Of a DNA stretch of 64,000 bases, positions 35,538 to 43,657 are shown piece by piece; position 1 is the first letter of the stretch; every line of letters starts with the position of its first letter. The stretch is from Verrucomicrobiota bacterium. GTDB taxonomy: Bacteria; Verrucomicrobiota; Verrucomicrobiia; Opitutales; Opitutaceae. The position numbers were made by a program, and so were the translations under genes. The stretch lies in the NCBI GenBank assembly GCA_023428905.1, contig JAEYWP010000030.1, positions 124,001 to 188,000 on the forward strand, in the 5' to 3' direction. The notes under the pieces are model-generated. The model did no database searches and was not told the DNA's origin. It saw only the letters and a list, made by a program, of their open reading frames with translations.

Positions 35538-36478
35538 AGAAACCTCCGGCGCTGAAGGCGTCTCGCAATGCGCCATCCGAGTAGGCGGGAGAGCAGCCGG
35601 AATTTGCTGCCGCCGGGAGGGGATCCGAGCGCCTCTCCCAGGTCTTGCAGGCGTCGGAGCGCGTCCGCCCGCAAGTCGGGGACATCCGGATACGCGGCAA
35701 AATACAGACTCCTCCAGCAGGCCGCCGCCGCCGCGCGGGTGCGCGGGCTGTTTTCCCGGGCAAGGAGGCGCTCGGTTCCTAGCCGGGTCGAGAGGAAGGC
35801 AGAGCTCCAGGCCTGCTCCGTCTTTTGCGCACTCAGGCTACCCGGGAGCCCGGAGCGGTAGTAGGTGAGGGTGGACGGGCAGTGCGTGACGCCCGCTGAC
35901 TCGAGCAAGAGACGGGAGAAAAACTCGAAGTCATTGATCAGGGAGAGGCCCTCGTCCCACCCACCTGCCCGGCGAACCAGGTCCGCGGGTATCAGCCAGG
36001 CCGCACCGTGCATCATCGTCTCCGCACCCCACACCCTCACCAACCAGTCCACGGGCGCCATGTCCTCGGTCACGGGGCTCCGATCGGGGACGGCATCCGC
36101 GGTACTATGGTGAAAGCGTGCCCACCCGCAGGTTGCGACCCAGCCGGACGGCAACGTCCGCAGGCGCTCCAGCTGAACCTCCAGCTTGCTGGGAGCAAGG
36201 AGGTCGTCCGCATCGAGAAATTCGAGGTACTCGCCGCGCGCCTCCGCGATGGCGCGATTGAAGGCGGCGCTCTGTCCGGCGTTCTCCTGCGTCACGAGGC
36301 GGACGCCCCGGTCGGCGCAAGCACGCGCGATGTCAGCGGAGTCATCGGTCGAGCCATCGTCCACCACAATGATCTCCCGCGCGATCCAGGTTTGGGCAAG
36401 AGCACTTTCCAGCGTCTGCCGCAGCCAGGGCCCCGCGTTGTAGCAGGGAATCAGGATGGAGACCAGAGGCGCGCTCAT
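35534..36478 (-). CDS. Glycosyltransferase family 2
   Basis: 314 aa. The canonical GT2 start is VSILIPCYNAGPWLRQTLES, with EIIVVDDGSTDDSADIARAC, NAGQSAAFNRAIAEARGEYL and the metal-binding FLDADDLLAPSKLEVQLERL. MMHGAAWLIPADLVRRAGGW and DEGLSLINDFEFFSRLLLES contain the catalytic-base region (the D of ND/ED-type motifs). A basic C-terminus (RLLGWRIARRLQRRRFL) may contact the membrane. It starts 13 nt after the previous GT2 gene. Confidence 0.92.
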   Translation of the reverse strand: MSAPLVSILIPCYNAGPWLRQTLESALAQTWIAREIIVVDDGSTDDSADIARACADRGVRLVTQENAGQSAAFNRAIAEARGEYLEFLDADDLLAPSKLEVQLERLRTLPSGWVATCGWARFHHSTADAVPDRSPVTEDMAPVDWLVRVWGAETMMHGAAWLIPADLVRRAGGWDEGLSLINDFEFFSRLLLESAGVTHCPSTLTYYRSGLPGSLSAQKTEQAWSSAFLSTRLGTERLLARENSPRTRAAAAACWRSLYFAAYPDVPDLRADALRRLQDLGEALGSPPGGSKFRLLSRLLGWRIARRLQRRRFL

Positions 36479-36491
36479 CGGCAGAGGTAAC

Positions 36492-37505
36492 TTACGGCAA
36501 GCCGGCGCCTGGGGTCCAGCCGCAGCGTTGCAGCAACTGCGGCAGCGCCGCCTGCAATCGGGAGAGGGTCCGGCGCCGGTCCAGCGCGCGCACGAGTTGG
36601 TGCTCCCGTCGAATCAGGTGATTCAAGAGCGACGGTCGATAGAGTGATCCATGCAGCTGTTGGTTGAGGGCGGCATCGGCGTCCCAGCGCGCCTGCAAAC
36701 GGGGGCTGCAGGTCTTTGACGCTGGGTGCCGACGGGCGAGGCTGAGCATCTCCTCCAACCGGTGGATACGCCGCCCGCGCAGGAGCCGGATCCACAGCTC
36801 GTAGTCCAACGCGCAATGAAGCGCCTCCTGGAGCGGCTGATGGACGGTGTCGCGCCAGAAGGTCGAGGGCTGGAGCAGGAGACCGCCAAAACGGCAAAAC
36901 CGCGCCCGCGCCGGCTGGCCGGGAAGGACCTCAAAGCGCCCGGTCTCCTCTTCGAAGGCCAGGGCGTCACCGTGAACCACGTCCACCGGGGCGGTAAACG
37001 CCGCGGCAATCCGTCGCAGGGTCCAGGGAAGGTGCAGGTCGTCGCTGTTCAGCCAGGTCAGGACGCCGCCGGTTGTCAGGCTGAAGCCGAGGTTGATCGC
37101 ATGGGCTTGCCCGCGGTCCGGACGGCTGAGGGCAAAACTCAGCCAAGGGCGGTAACGTTCAAGGATCTCGGACGTCGCGTCGCGGGAACCGCCGTCGATC
37201 ACGATAATCTCCAGGTCCGGGTAGTTTTGCAGCAGGAGCGAGCGCAGAGTGGCTTCCAGATAGGCGCCTTGCTCGAAGGAGGGAATCACCACGCTGATCC
37301 GCGGGGTGGGCCCTTGGGGAGTCATGGGTGGTTCCTGGCGGTCCCAGGGCCAGCCCCGGCGACCGGCGGGCGCGGCTGGGAGCAGCGGAAGGAGGCCCGC
37401 AGGTGAGACAGGGACGGCGGGCAGGGGAGGCCTCACGCCTTCGGCCTCGAATTGCCGGCGGTAGGCCCGCAGGTCGGGCGGCGACGGGGGGTGGTCGCCG
37501 CTCAC
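36492..37505 (-). CDS. Glycosyltransferase family 2 with N-terminal extension
   Basis: 337 aa. An N-terminal extension of about 65 residues is rich in Pro and Arg (PPDLRAYRRQFEAEGVRPPL, then RRGWPWDRQEPP). The GT2 domain follows: ISVVIPSFEQGAYLEATLRS, LEIIVIDGGSRDATSEILER, DRGQAHAINLGFSLTTGGVL and TWLNSDDLHLPWTL, where NSDD is the metal-binding motif. LALDYELW-type motif CALDYELWIRLLRG holds the catalytic base. The GTG start at 37505 is fixed by a GTGA overlap with the methyltransferase gene upstream. Related GT2 proteins carry a similar W-rich leader. Confidence 0.9.
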   Translation of the reverse strand: MSGDHPPSPPDLRAYRRQFEAEGVRPPLPAVPVSPAGLLPLLPAAPAGRRGWPWDRQEPPMTPQGPTPRISVVIPSFEQGAYLEATLRSLLLQNYPDLEIIVIDGGSRDATSEILERYRPWLSFALSRPDRGQAHAINLGFSLTTGGVLTWLNSDDLHLPWTLRRIAAAFTAPVDVVHGDALAFEEETGRFEVLPGQPARARFCRFGGLLLQPSTFWRDTVHQPLQEALHCALDYELWIRLLRGRRIHRLEEMLSLARRHPASKTCSPRLQARWDADAALNQQLHGSLYRPSLLNHLIRREHQLVRALDRRRTLSRLQAALPQLLQRCGWTPGAGLP

Positions 37506-38296
37506 GCTGAGGGGATCAGGACGAAGGTTTCGCCCAGGTTCATCTGGATGCGCAGGGGCACGGGTCCGTGAACAGGTGTCAGGTGCGGGGCGGCAAAGAT
37601 CTCATAGCGGAGTCGATCCGCGAGGGAGAAGAGGCTGTCGGGAGAACGGTGATACGCGGCGAGGTTTTCCGCATTCCATTCCAACATGATCACCGGCCGG
37701 CAGGCGGCCAGGCAGGCCTCAGCCCCGGCCAGGATCTCACTTTCCGCCCCTTCCACATCGATCTTGATGCAGGAGACGTCGGGTTCTCCGTGGCGGTGCC
37801 AGAGGGTGTCGAGGCGGGACATGGCGACGGTGATGGCCCTGGCCGTACGTCCCCGACCCGTGTCACGAAGGCCATCGAACGCACCGTGCGAGGGAGCCGA
37901 GGTGAAAAAGGTCGCCTGCCCATCTTGCGCGCCGAGAGCCAGGCCTTCGAATTTCCATTGGCCGCGCCGCGGGCTGCCATCGACGCTGCGTTTGAGGAAG
38001 GCGCCGGTGTGTGGGGACGCTTCCACGGAAACCACGGTGACGCGGTCCCGGGAGTGCAGGAGGGGCGCGGACATCAGTCCGATGTTGGCGCCGACATCGA
38101 AGTACCAGCTGTTTTCCCGCACCGCACCCTGCAGCAGGCGGAGATTGTCCTCTTCAAAAATCCCCTGTTCGCACGCCAGGTCGAAGAGGAGGGAGCCACG
38201 CGGAAAATGGAGCCGTTCTCCGAAGTACGGGAAGGAGCCGGCGAACCCCGGACACCACCCGTAAAGCCAGTGCTTGATTCTGCGTTTGAGCGTCAT
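37502..38296 (-). CDS. FkbM family SAM-dependent methyltransferase
   Basis: 264 aa. The SAM-binding glycine motif is SWYFDVGANIGLMSAPLLH, followed by VVSVEASPHTGAFLKRSV and the FkbM-type block SCIKIDVEGAESEILAGAEA. FkbM proteins O-methylate small molecules or sugars, and in glycan clusters they usually cap or decorate sugars. The N-terminus (TLKRRIKHWLYGWCPGFAG) is basic and aromatic, possibly membrane-proximal. Both junctions are 4-nt overlaps (ATGA upstream, GTGA downstream). Methylation of a cassette sugar is the likely role; the position and acceptor are unknown. Confidence 0.9.
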   Translation of the reverse strand: MTLKRRIKHWLYGWCPGFAGSFPYFGERLHFPRGSLLFDLACEQGIFEEDNLRLLQGAVRENSWYFDVGANIGLMSAPLLHSRDRVTVVSVEASPHTGAFLKRSVDGSPRRGQWKFEGLALGAQDGQATFFTSAPSHGAFDGLRDTGRGRTARAITVAMSRLDTLWHRHGEPDVSCIKIDVEGAESEILAGAEACLAACRPVIMLEWNAENLAAYHRSPDSLFSLADRLRYEIFAAPHLTPVHGPVPLRIQMNLGETFVLIPSA

Positions 38297-39264
38297 GCGG
38301 CGGGAGGATTCGCGTGAGCCAGAACGTGGCGCCAGCTGCGCAGGAAGTAGTGCTGTTTGGACTCGGCGACATAGTGGTGCAGGGCTGCACGGGGGTTCGA
38401 CACCTCGCCAGGGGAGGGCATCGCAACGTAGTCTTCCGCAGGCGCCCTGTCCCACGGCTCGATCGCGGCGAGCATGGCGACGAGCGCCTGCTCGAGATAG
38501 TAGCTGGAGCCGTGCGTCCGAAGCAGCGTGGAGACCCAATGTTCCAGACGATCCCAGTCGAGGCGCTCGCTGCACAGGCCGCACACTCCCACGTTGACAC
38601 GCTCGGGAACGGGTGCCCCCGCCAGGGCAGAAAGGGCTTCGGAGGGATACCCGTACGCCGTAACGGTATCCACCATATGGAGAGGACGCTGTGGCTCCGA
38701 CAGCCAGCGACCGAGCACCCCAGGGCGACGAAAAAAAAGCATGTCGGAATCAAGCACCAGTCGCCAGCCCTGCCGGCCGGCGTGGACGTCGGTCAGCTTG
38801 CGAAGGTGCGGGTACGTCTCCCGGTGTTTACGCAGCGTGGCGAAACGATCCCGGGGCAGAGCCTGGTCGAGACGGGTTTCGATCTCTGTTCGTGTCACCA
38901 CCCTCGTGTTCGGGAAGAGTCGGTCGCACGCCCGCTGGCAGGCCGCGTCCCAGGTGCCGTCATCCACCAGCGTGAGCGTCAGTGCCTGCCCAATATGGAA
39001 ACGGAGCGACCAGAAGCAGAAGGCGGTCTGGTACCAAAAACGCCGGCCGGTGAGATAGGTGACCCCTGGCGCACCCGCGGGTGCCGGCGCCAGCGGCGGG
39101 AGTTGGGCGACCGCTGCCTCCATGTCCCGGCGGGCACGCTCCACGCGGCGCTGCTGCAAGGGGCCTCCCTCCCGCGCCGAGCGCAAGAGAAGCTCGAGCG
39201 GTCGGTGATAGGCGAGGTACCAGAGTCGGCCGAGACCGGGGCGGTGGGCGGTCGGCTCCGTCAT
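38293..39264 (-). CDS. Uncharacterised GT-A-like glycosyltransferase
   Basis: 323 aa, no family I can name. An N-terminal helical part (to about 70) is followed by GVTYLTGRRFWYQTAFCFWS and ALTLTLVDDGTWDAACQRAC, which look like a GT-A core. The DXD-type block GWRLVLDSDMLFFRRPGVLG follows, then PLHMVDTVTAYGYPSEALS and RVNVGVCGLCSERLDWDRLE, a layout like GT8/GT-A enzymes that report on acceptor positions. The ATG at 39264 overlaps the previous gene by 4 nt. The catalytic role is inferred from DSD plus context. Confidence 0.62.
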   Translation of the reverse strand: MTEPTAHRPGLGRLWYLAYHRPLELLLRSAREGGPLQQRRVERARRDMEAAVAQLPPLAPAPAGAPGVTYLTGRRFWYQTAFCFWSLRFHIGQALTLTLVDDGTWDAACQRACDRLFPNTRVVTRTEIETRLDQALPRDRFATLRKHRETYPHLRKLTDVHAGRQGWRLVLDSDMLFFRRPGVLGRWLSEPQRPLHMVDTVTAYGYPSEALSALAGAPVPERVNVGVCGLCSERLDWDRLEHWVSTLLRTHGSSYYLEQALVAMLAAIEPWDRAPAEDYVAMPSPGEVSNPRAALHHYVAESKQHYFLRSWRHVLAHANPPAA

Positions 39265-40214
39265 GTTGCCGCCTCCTTCTGGCCGCGCTCCCACGCGTGG
39301 ACCGCGGCCAGGCCCTCGAAGTGCCCGCACGCGCCCTGCCAGCGAATCCGGGCCGAGCGGTCACTCCAGGCGCGATAGGTGAACCAGGCCCGGGCCTTTC
39401 GAAAGGGGAGGGTCCAGGGTGCGATCGCCTCCCATGGCCGGAGGCCGTGCCGGGCAAGCACCTGCGTCCAGGAACACTGGATACCGCGGTTGAGGCGGCC
39501 AAGGTATTCCGTACGGATGCGCGAGCCCGGAATCAGGTGGTCGAGCGTCAGGGCAGGCACATACGCGACCCCCCAGCCGGCGGTGAGGGCGTGGAGAACG
39601 ATGTCATTGTCCCCCCCGGAGGAAAGTTCCAGCCCCCGGCGGTCGGGGATCCCGGTGCGATCCGCGGACAGCCACCGGTCCAACGCCGCGCGGCGCAGCG
39701 CCATGCCGGCGCCGATCGGCGCGCATTCCGGGTAGTGCGACACCGTCCCCGGGGCAGCAGGTACAAACACCTGCTCGCGGGTGCCCAGGTCCCGGACGGC
39801 GAGGAGGGGAAGAAACTCACAGTGCCACGGTTGAGGGGCGGTTTCGTAGAGCCCGGTGGATTTCCCTCCCAGGGCGCCGACCGCGGGGAGCCGGGAGAAG
39901 GCGGTCAGGACCTCCTCGAGGTAGGCGGGGGCGAGCACATTGTCGTCGTCGACAAAGACCAGGATTTCACCCGCAGCCTGGAGCACGCCGGCACGCCGCG
40001 CGGCGGTCAGGCCGAGCCGGGGCTCGCGCACCAGCCGGCAGGTGCACCTAGGCAGTTTTTCCGCCGGTGGCGCGACCGGCGAGCGCGAGGCGTTGTCGAC
40101 CAGGATGAGTTCCCAACATCCGGGGTCGAGGGTCTGCAGGCGCAGCCCCTCGAGCGTGCGCGCAAAGCGTGTTCGCTCCGGGGAGTGGGTGCAGAGGATG
40201 ACGGAGAGTTTCAC
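39261..40214 (-). CDS. Glycosyltransferase family 2
   Basis: 317 aa. GT2 core: LSVILCTHSPERTRFARTLE, WELILVDNASRSP, REPRLGLTAARRAGVLQAAG and the metal-binding VFVDDDNVLAPAYLEEVL. GAGMALRRAALDRWL and LELSSGGDNDIVLHALTAGW carry the acceptor/base region. The C-terminal part (about 245-317) is aromatic and basic. This layout is common in EPS clusters. Junctions on both sides are ATGA overlaps. Confidence 0.92.
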   Translation of the reverse strand: MKLSVILCTHSPERTRFARTLEGLRLQTLDPGCWELILVDNASRSPVAPPAEKLPRCTCRLVREPRLGLTAARRAGVLQAAGEILVFVDDDNVLAPAYLEEVLTAFSRLPAVGALGGKSTGLYETAPQPWHCEFLPLLAVRDLGTREQVFVPAAPGTVSHYPECAPIGAGMALRRAALDRWLSADRTGIPDRRGLELSSGGDNDIVLHALTAGWGVAYVPALTLDHLIPGSRIRTEYLGRLNRGIQCSWTQVLARHGLRPWEAIAPWTLPFRKARAWFTYRAWSDRSARIRWQGACGHFEGLAAVHAWERGQKEAAT

Positions 40215-40783
40215 GGGGAAGGCGGCGGTGTATCCGGCCGGTAACGACCCGGGCGGGCGGGCACGCCACGGGCGATCGTGCCGGGCGGGAGATCGCGCGT
40301 CACGACCGCGCCGGCGCCCACCACGCAGCCGTCGCCAATGCTGACGCCGCCCAGCACCGTCACCCGGGCGCCGAGCCAGACGTCACGCCCAATGCGGGTT
40401 GGATGCAGGATATCCGGCTGAGAGCGGATGGTTACACCGACCGGTGCCAGGGTGTGCTCCGAAGACAGGATGCAGCAGTGCATCGACACCAGGCTGTGAT
40501 CCCCGATCTCAATCCCGCCGTGGCCGTAGAGCACGGCATAGGGGCCGACAAAGACGTCACTGCCCAGCACAATGCTGCCGCCGTAGGCGTGCAGCAGGGC
40601 GCCTCGACCCAAGTCCGCTCCCCGTCCGAGGTGGATTCGGCCGGGAGTTCCGCGCGCGATGCCACGCCAGAGGTGCACGCCGGGCTCGAGCCGGACGCCG
40701 TCCGCCACCGTCACGCCACGGGCACGCCACCAGAGCCGGCACAGCCGGTAGCGAAGGGAACGAAGGTGGGTGGAGGACACCAT
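40211..40783 (-). CDS. Hexapeptide-repeat acyltransferase
   Basis: 190 aa left-handed beta-helix protein of the maltose/NodL/WbbJ-type O-acetyltransferase group. Hexapeptide repeats run from about residue 45 to 165 (RIHLGRGADLGRGALLHAYG, SIVLGSDVFVGPYAVLYGHG, TRIGRDVWLGARVTVLGGVS, IGDGCVVGAGAVVTRDLPPG). The catalytic-type His lies in the loop CILSSEHTLAPVGV. It probably O-acetylates a sugar of the polysaccharide using acetyl-CoA. It starts 2 nt after the upstream GT2 gene and overlaps the next by 4 nt. Confidence 0.88.
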   Translation of the reverse strand: MVSSTHLRSLRYRLCRLWWRARGVTVADGVRLEPGVHLWRGIARGTPGRIHLGRGADLGRGALLHAYGGSIVLGSDVFVGPYAVLYGHGGIEIGDHSLVSMHCCILSSEHTLAPVGVTIRSQPDILHPTRIGRDVWLGARVTVLGGVSIGDGCVVGAGAVVTRDLPPGTIARGVPARPGRYRPDTPPPSP

Positions 40784-40785
40784 GA

Positions 40786-41682
40786 CTAGGACTTCCGAAC
40801 TGCAGCCTGTATCCGGAAAGCAGTGAGCGGTCCCGCGACACGTTTAAGGAGCTTAAGAAGGGCGTTATCGGTGCTGGGCGGATCCCCGCCCAGCCTGCGC
40901 GTGAGGGCGATCGCCTCCCGGGCGGAGGCGGTGTCGCCCGCGCGCACAAGTTCACGCGTGCAGCGTTCCAACTCGGCCTGCAGGGGCACGTGATGAGTTG
41001 GAGCCAGTTGTCCGGCATAGCTGCGCAGGGCGAGGAGCCGGTTGCGCCAGTTGTTCGCTGCAGGGGCGCTCTGGCTGTCGGCGCGGCGCAGGGCAATTAC
41101 CAGGTCCTCCTCGACCACGCGGAGGCGCTTGCCGTGTTGAGCCAGGCGCACGTGGAGATCGGCATCCTCCCACACGCGGAGACGTTCGTCGAAGCCCCCG
41201 ACGTCCACGAGGGCGGTGCGTCGATAATACCCGTTGATACCGCCCACCGGGTGGGTGAGGAGATAGCCCACCGGGTCGCGCCGCAGGGTGTCGTTCGAAT
41301 AGCGCCAGGCCATCACCTCCGCTCCGGTGGTTTCGTCTCGCCAGAGGGCGTTGCACAGAACCGCGTCCGTCCCCTCATCCGCGTCGGCGGAGACGCGGGC
41401 GTGGTAGCCGGGCGTGAGCAGGTCGTCGGCGTCATGAAAATGAACCCACTCGGCCTGGCAGGCGTGGAGGAGCGCATTGCGGGCACGCGCAGGGCCCCCG
41501 TTTGACTCTGAACGAATGACCTGTGCACCGAGCGCCTCGGCCACGGCCGCGGTGTTGTCTTCGCTCGCGTCATCGTAGCAGAACACCGCGTCAAAGGGGC
41601 GTGTCTGCGCGCGGACGGTCTGCCAAAGCCGCGGAAGATAGGCGGCGGCGTTGTGGCAGGGGATGAGCAACGCGGTTTTCAT
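40786..41682 (-). CDS. Glycosyltransferase family 2
   Basis: 298 aa. TALLIPCHNAAAYLPRLWQT starts the GT-A domain, with FDAVFCYDDASEDNTAAVAE, NGGPARARNALLHACQAEWV and the metal-binding HFHDADDLLTPGYHAR. GGINGYYRRTALVDVGGFDE and LRVWEDADLHVRLAQHGKRL contain the ED-type catalytic base. The C-terminal third is helical and resembles no known domain. It overlaps the GT61 gene by 4 nt. Confidence 0.92.
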   Translation of the reverse strand: MKTALLIPCHNAAAYLPRLWQTVRAQTRPFDAVFCYDDASEDNTAAVAEALGAQVIRSESNGGPARARNALLHACQAEWVHFHDADDLLTPGYHARVSADADEGTDAVLCNALWRDETTGAEVMAWRYSNDTLRRDPVGYLLTHPVGGINGYYRRTALVDVGGFDERLRVWEDADLHVRLAQHGKRLRVVEEDLVIALRRADSQSAPAANNWRNRLLALRSYAGQLAPTHHVPLQAELERCTRELVRAGDTASAREAIALTRRLGGDPPSTDNALLKLLKRVAGPLTAFRIQAAVRKS

Positions 41683-42770
41683 GGCGCGTGCTGAGGCTGG
41701 CCAGCCGGAACCGTCTGACGCTGCAACTCCGCCAGCACGTCATCGACCGCCAGTTGTCCCACCCGCACGCGGTGATGGTGGCCGCAGATTCGCGAGAGGG
41801 TGGGATACCAGGCGCGATTGGGTTCCGGATACAACTCCAGGACGCGGGTTCCCGGCGGACAGAACGCCAGATTTGCGAACGCCGCGCCATGGAGGCCCGC
41901 AAAGGCGGCACAGCGGCGGCACAGCAGCAACGTCTCCTCCGGTGTGCGTTGTCCGAAGTCGACTGCTTGCCACGGGGAAGGCAGGTGCTTCGCCACCTCG
42001 GCCGCCCACGGCGTCGGGCGGGCCGGCGATCGGCTCCGGTCGGCCCAGAGGTAGAGATCGCGCGAGGGCGCCGCGTCCCCGGGGAGGGCGACGAGGGTTT
42101 GCAGGGCCTGCACACACCAGGGGTTGGGCTCGTAGAGGCGGGTGGGACGGGTGCAGAACACCAGCTCGTCGCAGTGAAAATGATCCAGTGCATTCACCCA
42201 GACAATCGGGCTTCGGACCCCGGCCCGTCGCAGCCAGGCCTCCTTGGCGGTTTCCTGGTAGCCCTGGACCAAGAGCCGGTCAGCCCGGGCGACTTCCCCG
42301 CGCAGGAGGGCGAGTTGGGGCAGGGTCTCCAGCAGGAAATGGTAGAAGGTCTGGCCCCCCAGTCCGCCGATGAAGGCGCTGCGCCCGCTCAGCCGTTGTG
42401 CTGGCCTCAGGCGTGGCAGGCCGAGTGCGGGATGGCGGGAGGCGGGCCTGTCCCAGTAGTCCAGGCATTCGCTCACGGCCCGGCGCGAAACGCGCTCGTA
42501 GATCACGCCATCGTCGTCAAACACCCCGGCGCCGCGCAGCCGCACCACGCGTCGTGCCGGTTCGCGCAACGGTTGCCGCGGCCATGCCTCCGTATCCTCG
42601 GGTTTGTTACGATCGACCCATTCCGCCCCGTATCCCTCAAAGCTGCCGCCGTCGTCCTGCCTTAGAATCTCCGCCGACGCGAACGAGGCCAGCGGCGCGT
42701 GGGTCCGCGGGCCCTGGCCCATGGCCAGGACCGCTGCACGTCGCAGCATCCAGGGAAGCGCGCGGGTCAT
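41679..42770 (-). CDS. Glycosyltransferase family 61 protein
   Basis: 363 aa. The C-terminal half has the family signature GLHGAAFANLAFCPPGTRV followed by LELYPE. The middle contains GGQTFYHFLLETLPQLALLR, the NYYHFL/H-type motif of DUF563/GT61, and RLLVQGYQETAKEAWLRRAG. GT61 enzymes transfer xylose, arabinose or GlcNAc in eukaryotes, and unknown sugars in bacteria. It lies between a GT2 gene and an uncharacterised GT-like gene, with 4-nt overlaps on both sides. Confidence 0.87.
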   Translation of the reverse strand: MTRALPWMLRRAAVLAMGQGPRTHAPLASFASAEILRQDDGGSFEGYGAEWVDRNKPEDTEAWPRQPLREPARRVVRLRGAGVFDDDGVIYERVSRRAVSECLDYWDRPASRHPALGLPRLRPAQRLSGRSAFIGGLGGQTFYHFLLETLPQLALLRGEVARADRLLVQGYQETAKEAWLRRAGVRSPIVWVNALDHFHCDELVFCTRPTRLYEPNPWCVQALQTLVALPGDAAPSRDLYLWADRSRSPARPTPWAAEVAKHLPSPWQAVDFGQRTPEETLLLCRRCAAFAGLHGAAFANLAFCPPGTRVLELYPEPNRAWYPTLSRICGHHHRVRVGQLAVDDVLAELQRQTVPAGQPQHAP

Positions 42771-43657
42771 GGCTGCCAGCGCCGGGCCACCGCCTCGGTG
42801 GCCGACGCAAACCGGTCATACATGTGGACGATGGGATAAAGATACCCGCTGCGATCCCGCAGTTCGCCGTCGGGAGTGACCACGATCTCCTCCCCGTCCA
42901 CACCGTAGAGATGCCAGCAGAGCGAGCCGCGATTCGGGAGGATCCGCGCCTGGAGTTTTCCGGCGGACCAGAGGTGGTTCAAGATCGCCTGCTCCGCCGC
43001 GTAGTGGAGCGGCCGCGACAGGGATTCGGCGATAAGCGCGTCGAGCAGGGCGATCGAACCGGCACGGTCCCCGCCGAGGACACCGGCGCAGAGAACCGCC
43101 GCATCTCCGTCGCGTTCGAGGGCGCCGCGACCGTAGGTCTGCCGGTACCAGGTGGCATTGTAGGTGTTGTCGGCGAGACGCACGTCGGCGCGTTCCTGCG
43201 TCAGCACCGCTCCGGGCTCCTGGAGGAAGGCAAACGGGTCCGACTGGAAAACCAGGTCGCGGGAATCGCAGAAAAGGAACCGGTCGCCCTCGCAGGTGCA
43301 GTCCTCGAGGTAGGCGCGGTAGGCGAAATAACGCGCCTGATTGCGCCGCAGGAGGAGCTCGCCGGCGGCGAGCAGGAGCCGGGGGCGAAAGTCGACGTAG
43401 CGAAGCCTCCGGTACAGGAGCCCCACGGCGCGCCAGAGCACGCGGCGGACGAACTCGGTGCGTCCCTTGCCCTCGGGAAACGCGCAGGAGAGCGGGACCA
43501 GGTCGACCCCCTCGGAGCGGAGCCGGGGGAGGGCCGCGGCCGCACGACGGGTGAAGAGCACGATCCGGGCGTCAGGGCAGAACGCACGCGCCGATCGAAC
43601 GAACGGGGCGAGGTCGGGCCACGACAAACCGTCGGCGCAGGTAAGGAGGTAATTCAT
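42767..43657 (-). CDS. Uncharacterised GT-A-like protein
   Basis: 296 aa, family not recognised by name. It starts NYLLTCADGLSWPDLAPFVR, then DARIVLFTRRAAAALPRLRS and VDLVPLSCAFPEGKG. A DXD-like block is FLFCDSRDLVFQSDPFAFLQ. NTYNATWYRQTYGRG, CAGVLGGDRAGSIALLDALI and AAEQAILNHLWSAGKLQARI resemble acceptor-side segments of eukaryotic-like nucleotide-diphospho-sugar transferases. The start at 43657 forms ATGA with the GT4 gene upstream. A transferase role is likely from DXD plus context, but unproven. Confidence 0.62.
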   Translation of the reverse strand: MNYLLTCADGLSWPDLAPFVRSARAFCPDARIVLFTRRAAAALPRLRSEGVDLVPLSCAFPEGKGRTEFVRRVLWRAVGLLYRRLRYVDFRPRLLLAAGELLLRRNQARYFAYRAYLEDCTCEGDRFLFCDSRDLVFQSDPFAFLQEPGAVLTQERADVRLADNTYNATWYRQTYGRGALERDGDAAVLCAGVLGGDRAGSIALLDALIAESLSRPLHYAAEQAILNHLWSAGKLQARILPNRGSLCWHLYGVDGEEIVVTPDGELRDRSGYLYPIVHMYDRFASATEAVARRWQP

